A DNA stretch of 62,725 nucleotides from Candidatus Accumulibacter contiguus. GTDB taxonomy: Bacteria; Pseudomonadota; Gammaproteobacteria; Burkholderiales; Rhodocyclaceae. This document shows positions 1 to 9,123 of this stretch, one piece after another (the first letter of the stretch is position 1; each line of letters opens with the position of its first letter). The DNA lies in assembly GCF_012940005.1 (NCBI RefSeq), contig NZ_SPMX01000043.1:1-62725 (forward strand), read 5' to 3'. Below the pieces are notes generated by a model. It did no database searches, was not told where the DNA came from, and was given only the letters and a program-made list of their open reading frames with translations. The translations under genes were made by a program, and so were the position numbers.

Positions 1-387
1 GCGGCGCCCGACACGCCACTTCGCGAGCTGGCACGCATGCAGGCACAGCGCCACTTCATCGAGCGCGCCTTCGAGAATGCGAAAGGTTGCTGTGGGATGG
101 CCGACTACCAGGTACGCAAGTGGCGGGCTTGGTACAACCACATGGCGCTCGTCTGCGTTGCACTACTCTTTCTCGTCAAGGAGCGGCGGCAACACTCACC
201 CTACGCCGAGTTACTGTCCTGTGCCGATGTCGTCGACATGCTCGTGGCGCAGCTCCCGGTGAAGATTCACGGTCGCGAAGACCTCGTGCGAATCATCGCC
301 GAGCGTCATGCACGGCGACAAAGCGCCCGCGACAGCGCCTACCGAAGGCAGCCGCCAGCACCCAAAAATGCCATTAGAATCTGTTAA
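1..387 (+). mobile_element. IS701-like transposase, C-terminal fragment (5' end outside window)
   Basis: The reading frame is open from base 1, so the gene starts upstream of the window. The visible part has the C-terminal DDE-transposase pattern HFIERAFENAKGCCGMADYQ followed by VRKWRAWYNHMALV, as in IS701-type transposases where the catalytic glutamate lies in the H-x-x-E-R segment. The last 30 residues are basic and low in complexity. The stop is at about 385-387, and a truncated dndD-like frame opens only a few bases later, so this element probably destroyed the 5' end of the neighbouring gene. The family call is from motif recognition only. Confidence 0.7.
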
Positions 388-404
388 TGTAGAATTACGA
401 ACCG

Positions 405-2270
405 TTGCGCCGTGCAGTCCAGCGTGCCCGAATGCCCACGGTCAACCAATACGTGCTCGGTGCAGGAGACGACTGGTGGGGCATCATGAACCGGCGAGCG
501 CGCAGAGACGGCCAAGCGCGCTGTGCCGTTCGACTGGTCTGGAGTGAGGACGGCGGCCGGGTCACCGCGGAAAGGGCCTGGCGCATCGAGAACGGGGCCT
601 GGAACGGCGAGGAGTCCCTGATCGTCGCGACCAGCGCCGAAACGTTCAAGGACGAAGAGGCGCAGGAGTTCCTCGATCGTCGCCTACCACGAGACTATCT
701 GTATTTTTTTCTTTTCGACGGTGAGCAGATTCAGGAATTGGCGGAGGCCAACCGCGACGTTCAGCAGCGACAGATGGAACGGCTTCTCGGGATTGGCGCG
801 ATCGATGCCCTTCGGGCCGCCCTGAATAACGCCATCGGGCGCTGGCAGCACAACGACCTTGAACCCCAGGCACGCGCGGACCTTGAGCGTATGGAGGGCG
901 AGGCTCGGGGCCTTGAAGCCGACCGCACAGCGTTGGACGTCAGTCGTGCGAATCTGGGGCACGAAATCGAGAACGACACGGACGCGCTGCGCCGCATCGT
1001 TCGTCGTATCGAGGGGCTGAGTGCCTTCGTTCATCGCCACGATGAGGTCCAACTCCGCGAGACTCGCGCACGAATTCAAGCGCAGCGGGCTGAGGCAATG
1101 GACCTTCTGTCGACCCGGCTTCCGCGGGATATCGTTCTGTTGGTCAATCCATCACTGGTAACGCGAGCCATGGAACGGCTGAACAAGGTGCTCGGCAGCG
1201 ATGCCAATGCCCGCGCCCGGGTTCTGGAGTCGCTGCTGGACATTTTGCCTGCACGCCTGTTCGACCAGCCCGACTTCCCTACTCCGGATATTCGCGACAG
1301 TCAGCGGGCATATTATCGCTATAAGCTGGTGAGCGTCCTGGAGCAGGAGGCGGACGCAGCCGGCGAAACCATGGACCCAGCCTTCGGTCCGGATCCCCAG
1401 GCAGCCAGTGCTGCTCGCGAACAACTCGCTCCATACACCGAAGCGAACGCGCTACGCTCGGTCCGTGCCGAGGAACTGCGGCGCCTGCAAGGGTTCGCCT
1501 CCGAGTTACGCCAACTGGAGGCAGACCTGCTCAACGTGGGGTCGCTATCAGACGAGGAGAGAACACGCTATGAACGTTTCGTCGCGGAGCGCGACGAACT
1601 TCAACGGAACCTGGACAGGAAAAAGGCGCAGGACAGGGATCTTGCGAGCCAGTCGGCCGGGCTAAAAGGAAAGCTCGACGAGGCCCGTAAACGCATAGAG
1701 CAGACCAGGACCAAGCTCGGTAACAACCGGGTCATAGAGGAAAAAATTGCTATCGCCCGTCGTCTCGGTAACCTCTTTGCCGACCTCAAAAGCAGCCGGA
1801 AGCAGGCGCAGCGGAAGCAGTTGGAGGCGGCCATCAACCAGCACTTTCGGATACTGATGACATCCCACCACCTGATCGATCGGGTGGAGGTGAACGAGGA
1901 CTTCGGATTGCATTACCTGGACGCTGAAGGCGATCATGTCGGCATGGGCACCTTGTCCGCCGGCATGAAACAACTCATGGCCACGGCTCTGCTATGGGCC
2001 TTGAGCGAGGTGTCCGGGAAGCAGTTTCCTTTGGTTGTCGACACTCCCCTGGCTCGCATCGACCTGGCTCATCAGGAGGCCATTCTGCGCTACTACTACC
2101 CCAATGCCGCAGCTCAGGTCATTGTGCTTCCCACGGATGCTGAGTTGGACGCGCGCAAGCTTCGACTCATCGCCCCGCACGTCTATCGTGCCTATCGCCT
2201 GACCAATCCGGACGGCGAGCATACGATCCCTGCGCCGGTGGAAGTGTCGGACCTGATCAGGGAGGGCTGA
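405..2270 (+). pseudogene. DndD-like SMC/ABC ATPase, N-terminally truncated
   Basis: The protein resembles DndD, the SMC-like ATPase of DNA phosphorothioation and related defence systems. The segment FFLFDGEQIQELAE lies at about residues 100-115 and is followed by long charged coiled coils (about 120-470). The C-terminal ABC half has the signature LSAGMKQ (about 517) and the Walker B/D-loop segment PLVVDTPLARID (about 543). The first 70-90 residues of the family, with the Walker A P-loop, are missing. The frame is open only from about base 393, directly after the transposase end, so the gene is probably inactive. The only starts are a TTG at 405 and an ATG at 486, neither at the family's natural start. 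The stop at 2270 is 3 bases before the next gene, so this was the first surviving member of an operon. DndB and DndC relatives are not in the window. Confidence 0.75.
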
Positions 2271-2273
2271 ACC

Positions 2274-3803
2274 ATGGCTGATCTGTACACCGACGCTCGG
2301 GATGAGCAGACCATTGAAGATGTCCTGCTACATGGACTCAGTACGCAGCGCGCCCCAAAGCTGCGCGTCCTGCGCATCGCCCTTGCTAGATCGTTGCAGA
2401 TACCTACGCCACCAGCGGAAGAACTCGATGGTGGCAGCATGGGCGGGAGCGAGTATGCCTTGACCCGAGTTACTGGCGCAGGGCTCCCAGCCGATGATGA
2501 AGGTCGCCAGGACTATGACTTGGCGGTACGCGCGATGCTCAGCGTCTACCACGGGGAGGATATGTTCCAGGGCGAAGAGTCGGAGCGACGCTATCGCCGC
2601 TACCTGCAACGCCACGTCCGCCGCGGCCTTCAGGAAATACGCACCACCTGGCGCCCCGGTCACGATTTTCACGGTTTTCTCTACCACGAGCTATTTGTCG
2701 GCCAAGCACCTCGCCCGGCGCGAGCGGAGTTGGGCCAGGAGATTCTTGCGGGACTGCGCGAGATTGGCGTTTCGGCCCAGATTCGCAGCGTGGAGGACGG
2801 GCCGCGCATTAGCCGCTACCGGATTTTCCTGGACGACGTGAATCATTACGACAAGGTCAAACGCGGCCTCGACAAGCTCGGTCTGCACCTGGGTCTGTCG
2901 ACCCGCCAGGGAATACTGCTTCAAGAAGACGAAGACCGTGAGCGGGAAGCTCGGGTGCTGGCCCTTGACGTTCCTCGCCCGCGGGAAACTTGGCACACGG
3001 TACCCGGTGCGCGTCTCCGGGATTGGGCGACACAGGCGAAGGACGTCCCAATACTTACGGTCTGGCCCGGGGTGGACGTGCTGGGGGAACCTGTATATTT
3101 CGACTTGGCAGCCTCGCCCCATCTTCTGGTTGGCGGGACTACCGGCAGTGGCAAAAGCGTGTGTCTGCACGCTCTGCTCTTGTCCCTCCTCTGGCGGCTG
3201 GAGCCGAAAGACCTTCAACTCACTCTGATCGATCCTAAGCGCGTGGAGCTCGCCCACTACGGTGCCTTCCCCCAAGTGACTAACGGACAGATTATTGAGG
3301 ACATTGGCGACGCACTGGAGACACTGGACGGACTGGTCGATGAGATGGAATGCCGCACCCTGTTGTTACGGCAGCACGGGGTAGCGAACCTGGCAGAAGG
3401 GCGTGAGCAGGGTCGGATCGACCTGCCCTACGTAGTGGTGGTCGTAGAAGAACTGGCGGATCTGCTCTTCCAGTCCCGTGAGGCAGAGGCACCTCTGGTG
3501 CGCCTGACGCAGAAGGCGCGGGCCGTGGGAATCCATCTGGTGCTCGCTACCCAGCGACCGGACTCCGACACCTTCAGCGGCCTGCTGCGCAGCAACGTGC
3601 CAGGACGCATCGCATTGTCAGTCCGCACCGGGGCGGAATCCAAGATCATTCTCGACGAGACCGGCGCCGAGAAGCTGCTCGGTGCAGGCGACATGCTGCT
3701 GCGACCCCAGGCCGGAGTCGCGACTCGCCGCGCCCATGGGGTGAGGGTTAGCAGCGATGATATCCGGCTATGTCTGCAAAACGTCCGCGGGAGAATCCAA
3801 TGA
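2274..3803 (+). CDS. DndE-like domain fused to an FtsK/HerA-type DNA translocase
   Basis: A 509-aa protein. Residues 1-130 resemble DndE: a basic RVLRIALARSL segment, a G-S-E-Y-A-L-T-R-V-T-G stretch and a helical tail. DndE is a small DNA-binding partner in phosphorothioation. The rest is an FtsK/SpoIIIE motor with Walker A GGTTGSGKSV (about 287), Walker B-like VVVVVEELADLL (about 385) and the sensor segment LVLATQRP. It lacks membrane segments and an FtsK gamma domain, so it is not the cell-division FtsK. It begins 3 bases after the DndD-like gene and its stop overlaps the next start by 4 bases (ATGA), so the set is translationally coupled. I infer a DNA-translocating component of a Dnd-related defence system; the fusion is unusual. 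Confidence 0.75.
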   Translation: MADLYTDARDEQTIEDVLLHGLSTQRAPKLRVLRIALARSLQIPTPPAEELDGGSMGGSEYALTRVTGAGLPADDEGRQDYDLAVRAMLSVYHGEDMFQGEESERRYRRYLQRHVRRGLQEIRTTWRPGHDFHGFLYHELFVGQAPRPARAELGQEILAGLREIGVSAQIRSVEDGPRISRYRIFLDDVNHYDKVKRGLDKLGLHLGLSTRQGILLQEDEDREREARVLALDVPRPRETWHTVPGARLRDWATQAKDVPILTVWPGVDVLGEPVYFDLAASPHLLVGGTTGSGKSVCLHALLLSLLWRLEPKDLQLTLIDPKRVELAHYGAFPQVTNGQIIEDIGDALETLDGLVDEMECRTLLLRQHGVANLAEGREQGRIDLPYVVVVVEELADLLFQSREAEAPLVRLTQKARAVGIHLVLATQRPDSDTFSGLLRSNVPGRIALSVRTGAESKIILDETGAEKLLGAGDMLLRPQAGVATRRAHGVRVSSDDIRLCLQNVRGRIQ

Positions 3804-4945
3804 GTGACATGACCGTGTATGAGTTCCAACCACTCTGGTTGACGCTGGACCAGGTCGGTCCCTTCCAGAGCACGCCCTACGAGATCGACTTCACCGACGA
3901 GCAGGACAAACCCTGCAATATTTTCCTCCTGATGTCGGAAAATGGGCGTGGCAAGACCACAGTGCTGGAGTGCATGGCTCTGCTGATGCGTCAACTCGGA
4001 GAGGAGGAGCCGCAGCGCTTCGGACAGGAGGATCTGGATCATGGTCGGGGCAGGGTCCAGCTTGATGTGCTGACCCGAATTTTCTGGCAGGGGCGTGATC
4101 ACCGTATCGTGTTGTCCCTATTGGCGGGTGCCATCGGCGATAAGACCTTCCTCAAAGTCTGGGACGACTCGAATCTCAGGCGTTATGGGGCAGAAGAGTG
4201 GCACCGGACCGGATTCCGCCAGCAGGCGCGCGGACGCTTGGTTGAGATCGACCGCTACAACGAGTTCGTTCAGGATCTTCGCCACACGTTGATCGACTCA
4301 AGCCGAATGGCTCCCGAGAGCTTCGCCAACTCCACCCTAAGCCTGCCCACGGCATTGCTCTTTCCGGCCTACCGGGACATCCCTCCTGTCCTTGATCTTG
4401 GCGAGCGTCCGATCATCCAGCCCGAACATTGGGCTTACCGCACGGCGCACGAGTTTGCTTCTCACGGAACCCACTGGACGGCGTCACTGGACAACCTTCT
4501 CGTCTGGCTGATGTGGTTGAACAATGGCAGCTACGAGAGTGCGGTGAAGACGGTGAACAACACGGTGTTCGGAAAGCCCTCGGACAAGTTCCTGGCGGCC
4601 GAGATTCGCCGCGTTCCGCCCGAGGCGGTCGTCCATAGCGGCGGACAAACCCACCGCCTGGATCGACTATCGAGTGGAGAAAAAAACCTCACGCAGCTCT
4701 TTCTCCGCATTGGTGCCACCAGTACCCGTAACACCTGGGTATTGGTGGACGAACTGGATGTCCACCTGCATGTTCGCTGGCAACACAAGGTGCTGAATCT
4801 GATGAAGATCCAGGTGCGCGAGCAGCCGGGTACCACGGTCATCGCCACAACGCATTCGATCGAGATTCTCGAGGCATTCCCCATCGACATTTGCGAGGAA
4901 GGCCTGGTCAAGGGCGGCTGGATCATCGAGCAGGACCTACGCTAG
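3800..4945 (+). CDS. AAA15/OLD-type ABC ATPase of the Dnd-like operon
   Basis: A 381-aa single-chain ABC-class ATPase. Visible motifs are Walker A SENGRGKTT (about 46-54), signature LSSGEKN (about 290), Walker B WVLVDELDVHLH (about 312) and the switch histidine in ATTHSIEIL. This is the architecture of AAA15/OLD-like ATPases that pair with TOPRIM nucleases in anti-phage modules. The start is the ATG overlapping the FtsK-type gene's stop; an earlier in-frame start at 3770 would overlap that gene by 34 bases and is less likely. The next gene, 17 bases downstream, encodes a TOPRIM-like protein, supporting a two-part ATPase/nuclease effector. The biochemical role is inferred. Confidence 0.75.
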   Translation: MSDMTVYEFQPLWLTLDQVGPFQSTPYEIDFTDEQDKPCNIFLLMSENGRGKTTVLECMALLMRQLGEEEPQRFGQEDLDHGRGRVQLDVLTRIFWQGRDHRIVLSLLAGAIGDKTFLKVWDDSNLRRYGAEEWHRTGFRQQARGRLVEIDRYNEFVQDLRHTLIDSSRMAPESFANSTLSLPTALLFPAYRDIPPVLDLGERPIIQPEHWAYRTAHEFASHGTHWTASLDNLLVWLMWLNNGSYESAVKTVNNTVFGKPSDKFLAAEIRRVPPEAVVHSGGQTHRLDRLSSGEKNLTQLFLRIGATSTRNTWVLVDELDVHLHVRWQHKVLNLMKIQVREQPGTTVIATTHSIEILEAFPIDICEEGLVKGGWIIEQDLR

Positions 4946-4962
4946 GCAGTTAAAGGAGGAAC

Positions 4963-5844
4963 ATGAGCGGATTCAAGAAGCTGAAGCAGACCGATAAACT
5001 CCGTCTCAAGCAGCGTGGCGGGGTTGTTGTCTTCCTGGAGTCGGGAGAAGACTTCGAGATCGTGCATAAGCGCTGGTTCTTCGATGAAGGGCAAGATATC
5101 TGGTTCCAACCGGCCGATGGTTATGAACCGGGAACTGGCGGGGGCGGTTGCAAGGCCGTCATTGGCTTGGTGGCCGAGGCCAGGGCCGACGGGATCAAGG
5201 CATTCGGCCTGGTTGATCGGGATGTGCTTCTCAGCGATCAGAATTGGCCCCTATGGTGGCAGGAGCAGGACGACCTTTTCCTGTCCGAGCGCCCATATGG
5301 TACCCACATTCGCGTTTTTCTGCGCTGGGAATTGGAGAATTACCTGCTCGATCCGGACGCTATGAGGATCGAGGCGAACGATTCGGCGTTGACATCGAGT
5401 CACACCGCCGAATCCGTATTGACCTCCTGTTTTGAGTGCGTCAATGAGTTGAAGGATCGGACTTCAGCAACCATCGCAGCGAAGGAAGCTAATCTCCCAT
5501 CACCTGAACCAGGCTTCGGATGCAATCCAGTGCGACATGGTTCCGATCTAACGACTGCTTTGCAAGACACTTTAAGCAAAAAAGGACATCCCAATGCTGC
5601 CAGGGCTATGAGCACGGCACGCCAGAAGATCGACGAGTTCGACTCACCAGAGGCTCCTCCCCGGAAGCGCTGGGAGCATCTGGTGCGAATGCTGGACGGC
5701 AAGGCTGCACTCAAGTACATCAGCCACAAGACCGGAATCAGGTTCGATGAGCGGCGCGCAGGGCTTGCCCGTCAAATGTACCAAAGGGGCACCATCCCCG
5801 CCGAGATACGCGGGTACATCGAGGATTTCAAGAGTGTCGCGTAG
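4963..5844 (+). CDS. DUF4435/TOPRIM-like putative nuclease partner
   Basis: A 293-aa protein. VVVFLESGEDFEIVHKRWFF near residue 22 gives the conserved TOPRIM-type glutamate, and KAFGLVDRDVLL near 80 gives the acidic D-x-D. A glycine-rich GGGGCKAVIGLV lies between them. This layout matches DUF4435/OLD-family TOPRIM proteins that act with an AAA15 ATPase. The rest is helical and I recognise no other domain. A strong Shine-Dalgarno (aaaggagg) sits 6 bases before the ATG, so it is well translated despite a 17-base gap from the ATPase gene. It is the last gene of the defence operon. Metal-dependent nuclease activity is inferred from the acidic motifs. Confidence 0.6.
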   Translation: MSGFKKLKQTDKLRLKQRGGVVVFLESGEDFEIVHKRWFFDEGQDIWFQPADGYEPGTGGGGCKAVIGLVAEARADGIKAFGLVDRDVLLSDQNWPLWWQEQDDLFLSERPYGTHIRVFLRWELENYLLDPDAMRIEANDSALTSSHTAESVLTSCFECVNELKDRTSATIAAKEANLPSPEPGFGCNPVRHGSDLTTALQDTLSKKGHPNAARAMSTARQKIDEFDSPEAPPRKRWEHLVRMLDGKAALKYISHKTGIRFDERRAGLARQMYQRGTIPAEIRGYIEDFKSVA

Positions 5845-5950
5845 CGCGGCATGGCGTGATGAACACAGCAGCCTGCCCTGCATGCAGTATTCACTGATCG
5901 CCACGAGACGATCTACATTTCCGATCGAAATTTCCGTGCGGCGCTGCCAA

Positions 5951-5994
5951 CGATCCATGTCGGCAATGAACGGACTAAACGCCGACATGGATCG
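5951..5994. terminator. Perfect 14-bp inverted repeat downstream of the defence operon
   Basis: The arms at 5951-5964 and 5981-5994 are perfect reverse complements separated by 16 bases. The repeat lies about 105 bases after the TOPRIM-like gene and could end its transcript, but it is followed by gttcatcattttgg rather than a clean U-run. It could equally be an element end or protein-binding site. Nothing else is recognised in 5845-6054. Confidence 0.4.
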
Positions 5995-6054
5995 GTTCAT
6001 CATTTTGGTGCGTCGCTCTATCGTCGCCATGAATCGTCCTACGGCAGGTGTGGA

Positions 6055-6119
6055 GAGGATAGGAAATCCAACGGCACCATCGACAGTATATGAGCCTTCA
6101 TCAAAGGGCGTGAATCTCG
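6055..6119. repeat. 65-bp interspersed repeat, copy A
   Basis: This stretch matches 14986-15050 at 60 of 65 positions in the same orientation. It lies just upstream of the orphan Sua5 C-terminal fragment. Read on the minus strand, both copies can encode the peptide MKAHILSMVPLDFLSS, so the repeat may be a scrap of coding sequence or a small non-autonomous element. No terminal inverted repeats or target duplications were seen. Confidence 0.75.
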
Positions 6120-6152
6120 GATTGGGTCCCAGGAACCCATGAAATCGGCATC

Positions 6153-6554
6153 ATGCCGCAGATCGTCACTCGTCCGCCGGACGCCGCTATGCCGCGGGTT
6201 CCCGGTTCGCTGGCCGCACACTACGCGCCGACGACACCGCTGCGCCTGCTGCCATCCGCGCGCCTTGTTGAGGTCATCGACCGTCTGCAGAGCACGGGTC
6301 GGCGCTGCGCCGTACTCTGTCACAGTCGGTTGCCCGCCACGCCGGCAGCACACGCCTGGCGCTGCTTGCCGGCCAACCCCCGCGCTTACGCCAGTGCGCT
6401 CTACGCCGCCTTGCGTGAACTGGATCAGGCCGACGCCGAGCTGATCATCGTCGAGGAGATTCCGGAAACGCCGGCCTGGGCGGCGGTCGCCGACCGGCTG
6501 CAGCGCGCGGCAGCCGGTGCCGGCCTGAGCACGGCTGCCGATACGCTCGGCTGA
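6153..6554 (+). pseudogene. Sua5/TsaC-type threonylcarbamoyl-AMP synthase, C-terminal domain fragment
   Basis: The 133-aa product carries the hallmark of the Sua5 C-terminal domain: RVPGSLAAHYAPTTPLRLL near the start and YASALYAALRELDQADAELI followed by VEEIPETPAWAAVADRLQRA towards the end. In full-length Sua5 (about 330 aa) this follows the catalytic YrdC domain, which makes the threonylcarbamoyl-adenylate used for tRNA t6A. No YrdC domain is present: upstream sequence loses homology within about 15 codons and runs into the 65-bp repeat. It is therefore a truncated remnant, and the annotated start is only the first in-frame ATG. The cell presumably has an intact copy elsewhere. Confidence 0.65.
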
Positions 6555-6802
6555 CCAGCCGCCGCCGTCGGTACAGCCCTGCGGTCTGACCGTTCATTTG
6601 CAGAAGGTCATGCTTGCGCAGGTTTCGTGAGCGGCCGGCTGGACTCTTTCTCGATGAGGACTCTTTGCCATGGTCACAATGCCGTCATCCACACACGGGA
6701 TGATCACAGCCGTCGGCTGCAAGCCGACCTCGCCCGTTGCTCTTACGCCAAGCCAGGGGAGTACGCCAGCGTGCGTCCCCAAGACCCAGGAGGATAGTTG
6801 AT

Positions 6803-8236
6803 ATGATGATCAGAAAGCGCTCTCTCGCCATCGCCCTGGTGATGGTCGGCCAGGTCCACGCTGCCGACCTCACCCTGTTCGACAACTTTACGCCCTTGAC
6901 CGGCAACCCGGCCGCCGGCAGCCTGCCGGAAACCGCGCCGTTCAGGCTGTCATCGCCAGACTTCAGCCAGGTCGTCCTGGCCAACCGCACCAACCAGAAC
7001 CGCTTGCTGCCGGGTTCGAACTCCGGTAGCTGGGACATGATTACGGCCAACGAGACCGGCGCCAACGCCGGCCGCTATCTGTTCATGCCCTTCGAGACCG
7101 GGTCCGCCGGTGTACAGCGGGTCGACCTGCGGGACAGCAATTACGACACCCGCACGGTGACCATCGTCGCTCCCGGGACGCAGGGCTTTGCCTCTGGCGA
7201 TGCTTCCCGGTGGACCCCCTGGGGCAGCTATCTGACGGCTGAGGAATCCTGGGGCTCCGGCAGCACCAAGGGCCGTCTGTTCGAAGTGACCAACCCGACC
7301 ACCGCTGGGGTCAATGGCGGCAATCTCGTCCAGCGCCGCATCATTCCACGCGTCTCGCATGAAGGCCTGGCTTTCGACAAGAACAACAACCTGTACTTCA
7401 TCGACGAGTTGAACGGGGGCTCCCTGTACAAGTACGTTTCCGCCAGGCCCGGTGCCACCAGTGGTGACGACTTCTTCGCCAAAGGCCAGACCTTCGTGCT
7501 GAAAGTCGGCGCGGGTGGCCAATCCGAGGGCAACAACGGCCCTGCCATTACTGGCAGTTCACGCTGGGTGGCGATCACCGACGCGAACGGTGCGGCGCTA
7601 GCCGGCATCTCCACGGTGCTTGCCGACGGTACCATTGACGGTCGCGCGACTGCCGATCATGCCGATGTCTTGGGCACCGGCTACAACCGACCAGAGGACC
7701 TGGAGATTCAGACGGTGTCCAGCGGCAAGCAGATCCTCTACTTCACCACCACCGACTCCGACAACGACGGCAACAGCGCCAATGGGCGCGGTCGCATCTA
7801 TTCGCTCGATCTGGCCTCGAACGAAGTCAGGCTGGCCGCCGATAGCAGTAGTCGCGACATGGCCACCGGCCTCGCGGTCGGCGCCACCTGGAGCAATCCG
7901 GACAATCTCGCCATCGATGCCAACGGCAACATCTACGGCATCGAGGACCAGGACGGAGGCAGAGCTGACATCTGGTTCCTGCAGGACGTCGACAGGGATG
8001 GCGTCGCGGAGTCGGTCGGCAAGTGGGCCTCGCTGAGCACCTCCGGCGCCGAGCCGACCGGGCTGTACTTCGACCCCTTCAACGCCAACGTGGCGTACGT
8101 GAACGTCCAGCACCCCAGCAGTGGCAACGACGTGCTGGTCCAGATCACTGCCGTTCCGGAGCCGGAGACTTACAGCATGGTGCTGGCGGGGCTGGGCCTG
8201 CTGGGTGCCACGGCACGACGCCGCAAGTGTGTCTGA
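6803..8236 (+). CDS. PhoX/DUF839-family secreted phosphatase-like protein with PEP-CTERM anchor
   Basis: A 477-aa exported protein. A Sec signal peptide (RKRSLAIALVMVGQVHAA) is followed by PhoX-like sequence: FSQVVLANRTNQNRLLPGS, WTPWGSYLTAEESWGSGS, and HEGLAFDKNNNLYFIDELNG near residue 190. The family is a six-bladed propeller phosphatase using Ca/Fe. The C-terminus, VPEPETYSMVLAGLGLLG then ARRRK, is a textbook PEP-CTERM sorting signal, which targets proteins to the cell envelope or exopolysaccharide via exosortase. The start at 6803 has an aggagg Shine-Dalgarno 9 bases upstream; earlier in-frame starts lack one. It stands alone. Phosphate-ester hydrolysis is inferred from the family; metal ligands were not traced. 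Confidence 0.8.
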   Translation: MMIRKRSLAIALVMVGQVHAADLTLFDNFTPLTGNPAAGSLPETAPFRLSSPDFSQVVLANRTNQNRLLPGSNSGSWDMITANETGANAGRYLFMPFETGSAGVQRVDLRDSNYDTRTVTIVAPGTQGFASGDASRWTPWGSYLTAEESWGSGSTKGRLFEVTNPTTAGVNGGNLVQRRIIPRVSHEGLAFDKNNNLYFIDELNGGSLYKYVSARPGATSGDDFFAKGQTFVLKVGAGGQSEGNNGPAITGSSRWVAITDANGAALAGISTVLADGTIDGRATADHADVLGTGYNRPEDLEIQTVSSGKQILYFTTTDSDNDGNSANGRGRIYSLDLASNEVRLAADSSSRDMATGLAVGATWSNPDNLAIDANGNIYGIEDQDGGRADIWFLQDVDRDGVAESVGKWASLSTSGAEPTGLYFDPFNANVAYVNVQHPSSGNDVLVQITAVPEPETYSMVLAGLGLLGATARRRKCV

Positions 8237-9123
8237 TCGACCTGCCGCAAGAAGAAGGACGGCCGCCGGGCGGTGGTCGTCCTCCCGACGGCAGGCACAC
8301 CAATTTCAACTTGCCGAGCAAAGCCGTTTGCCACTCTCCCTGGCCCTCCCGCGTGTCGCAAGTTGGCGTGCTGGAGACACTCTGGTCAATTCCCACCGCT
8401 GCTTGCCCCACCCTCGGTCGACGCGTGTCGATGGTTTGGGGAAGCCGCCCAGGCCAGTGAACGATCAGCATCATTTGCAGGCGCGGCTGGCCAAGGGCTT
8501 CGAGGCGGGAGCGCTGGCGCTCGACTTCCTTTCGGCGCAAGGTTTCCGGGTTGTCGCTTCTCAGTCGGGTCATGCCTGGCTCATTGTCCAATAAGAGATT
8601 GTCGGAAAACGTACCCTCGCTACAAAATGCAGAGGGTTCCGGTGGAGCAATGCGGCATTTCTGAGTTGCGGCCTGGATTCCATCGTTTTCGTTACGCAAG
8701 GTGTGATCAGGTGAGGCCCGGGCATCGCAACGGCTCCTCGGACCGCACCACTTCGATACCCCCCATGCACCGTGAAGGAGCTTGGTCATGGGCTCGGCGC
8801 CAGCAACGGCGGGGCTTGGTGGCAGGTCGCGGCAGCGGCTCGACATACCACCGGAGGCCGGTCAGAGGGCAACGACGGCTGGCGCCTGAGCCACATGCGG
8901 TGGCCCCGGAGCCGGCGAGGAGGTGGTGGCCCGGCTCGCCGATGCGGCGGCCATCCGCTCGAGCCCCCCGGCACGAGAATTGCTACCGAGGACCGTTGAC
9001 ACTCAAATGGTGGCCGGAGACACTGGCCAAGGAGCCAGTGGATTTCCAGTGCTTCTGTCTGCCGTGCCTGGACGTCGGCGGCAGCCACCGAAACGATTTC
9101 GACATTTTTCAAGGAGAAAACCA
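8237..9123. other. 887-bp gap without a supported gene
   Basis: Open frames exist on both strands, the longest from 8273 into the start of hppA, but none resembles a known family and their composition looks like out-of-frame GC-rich sequence. A weak sigma-70-like pair (TTGTCG at 8599-8604, TACAAA at 8621-8626, 16-bp spacer) could drive hppA with a long leader. I see no tRNA, repeat or IS end here. Confidence 0.4.
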
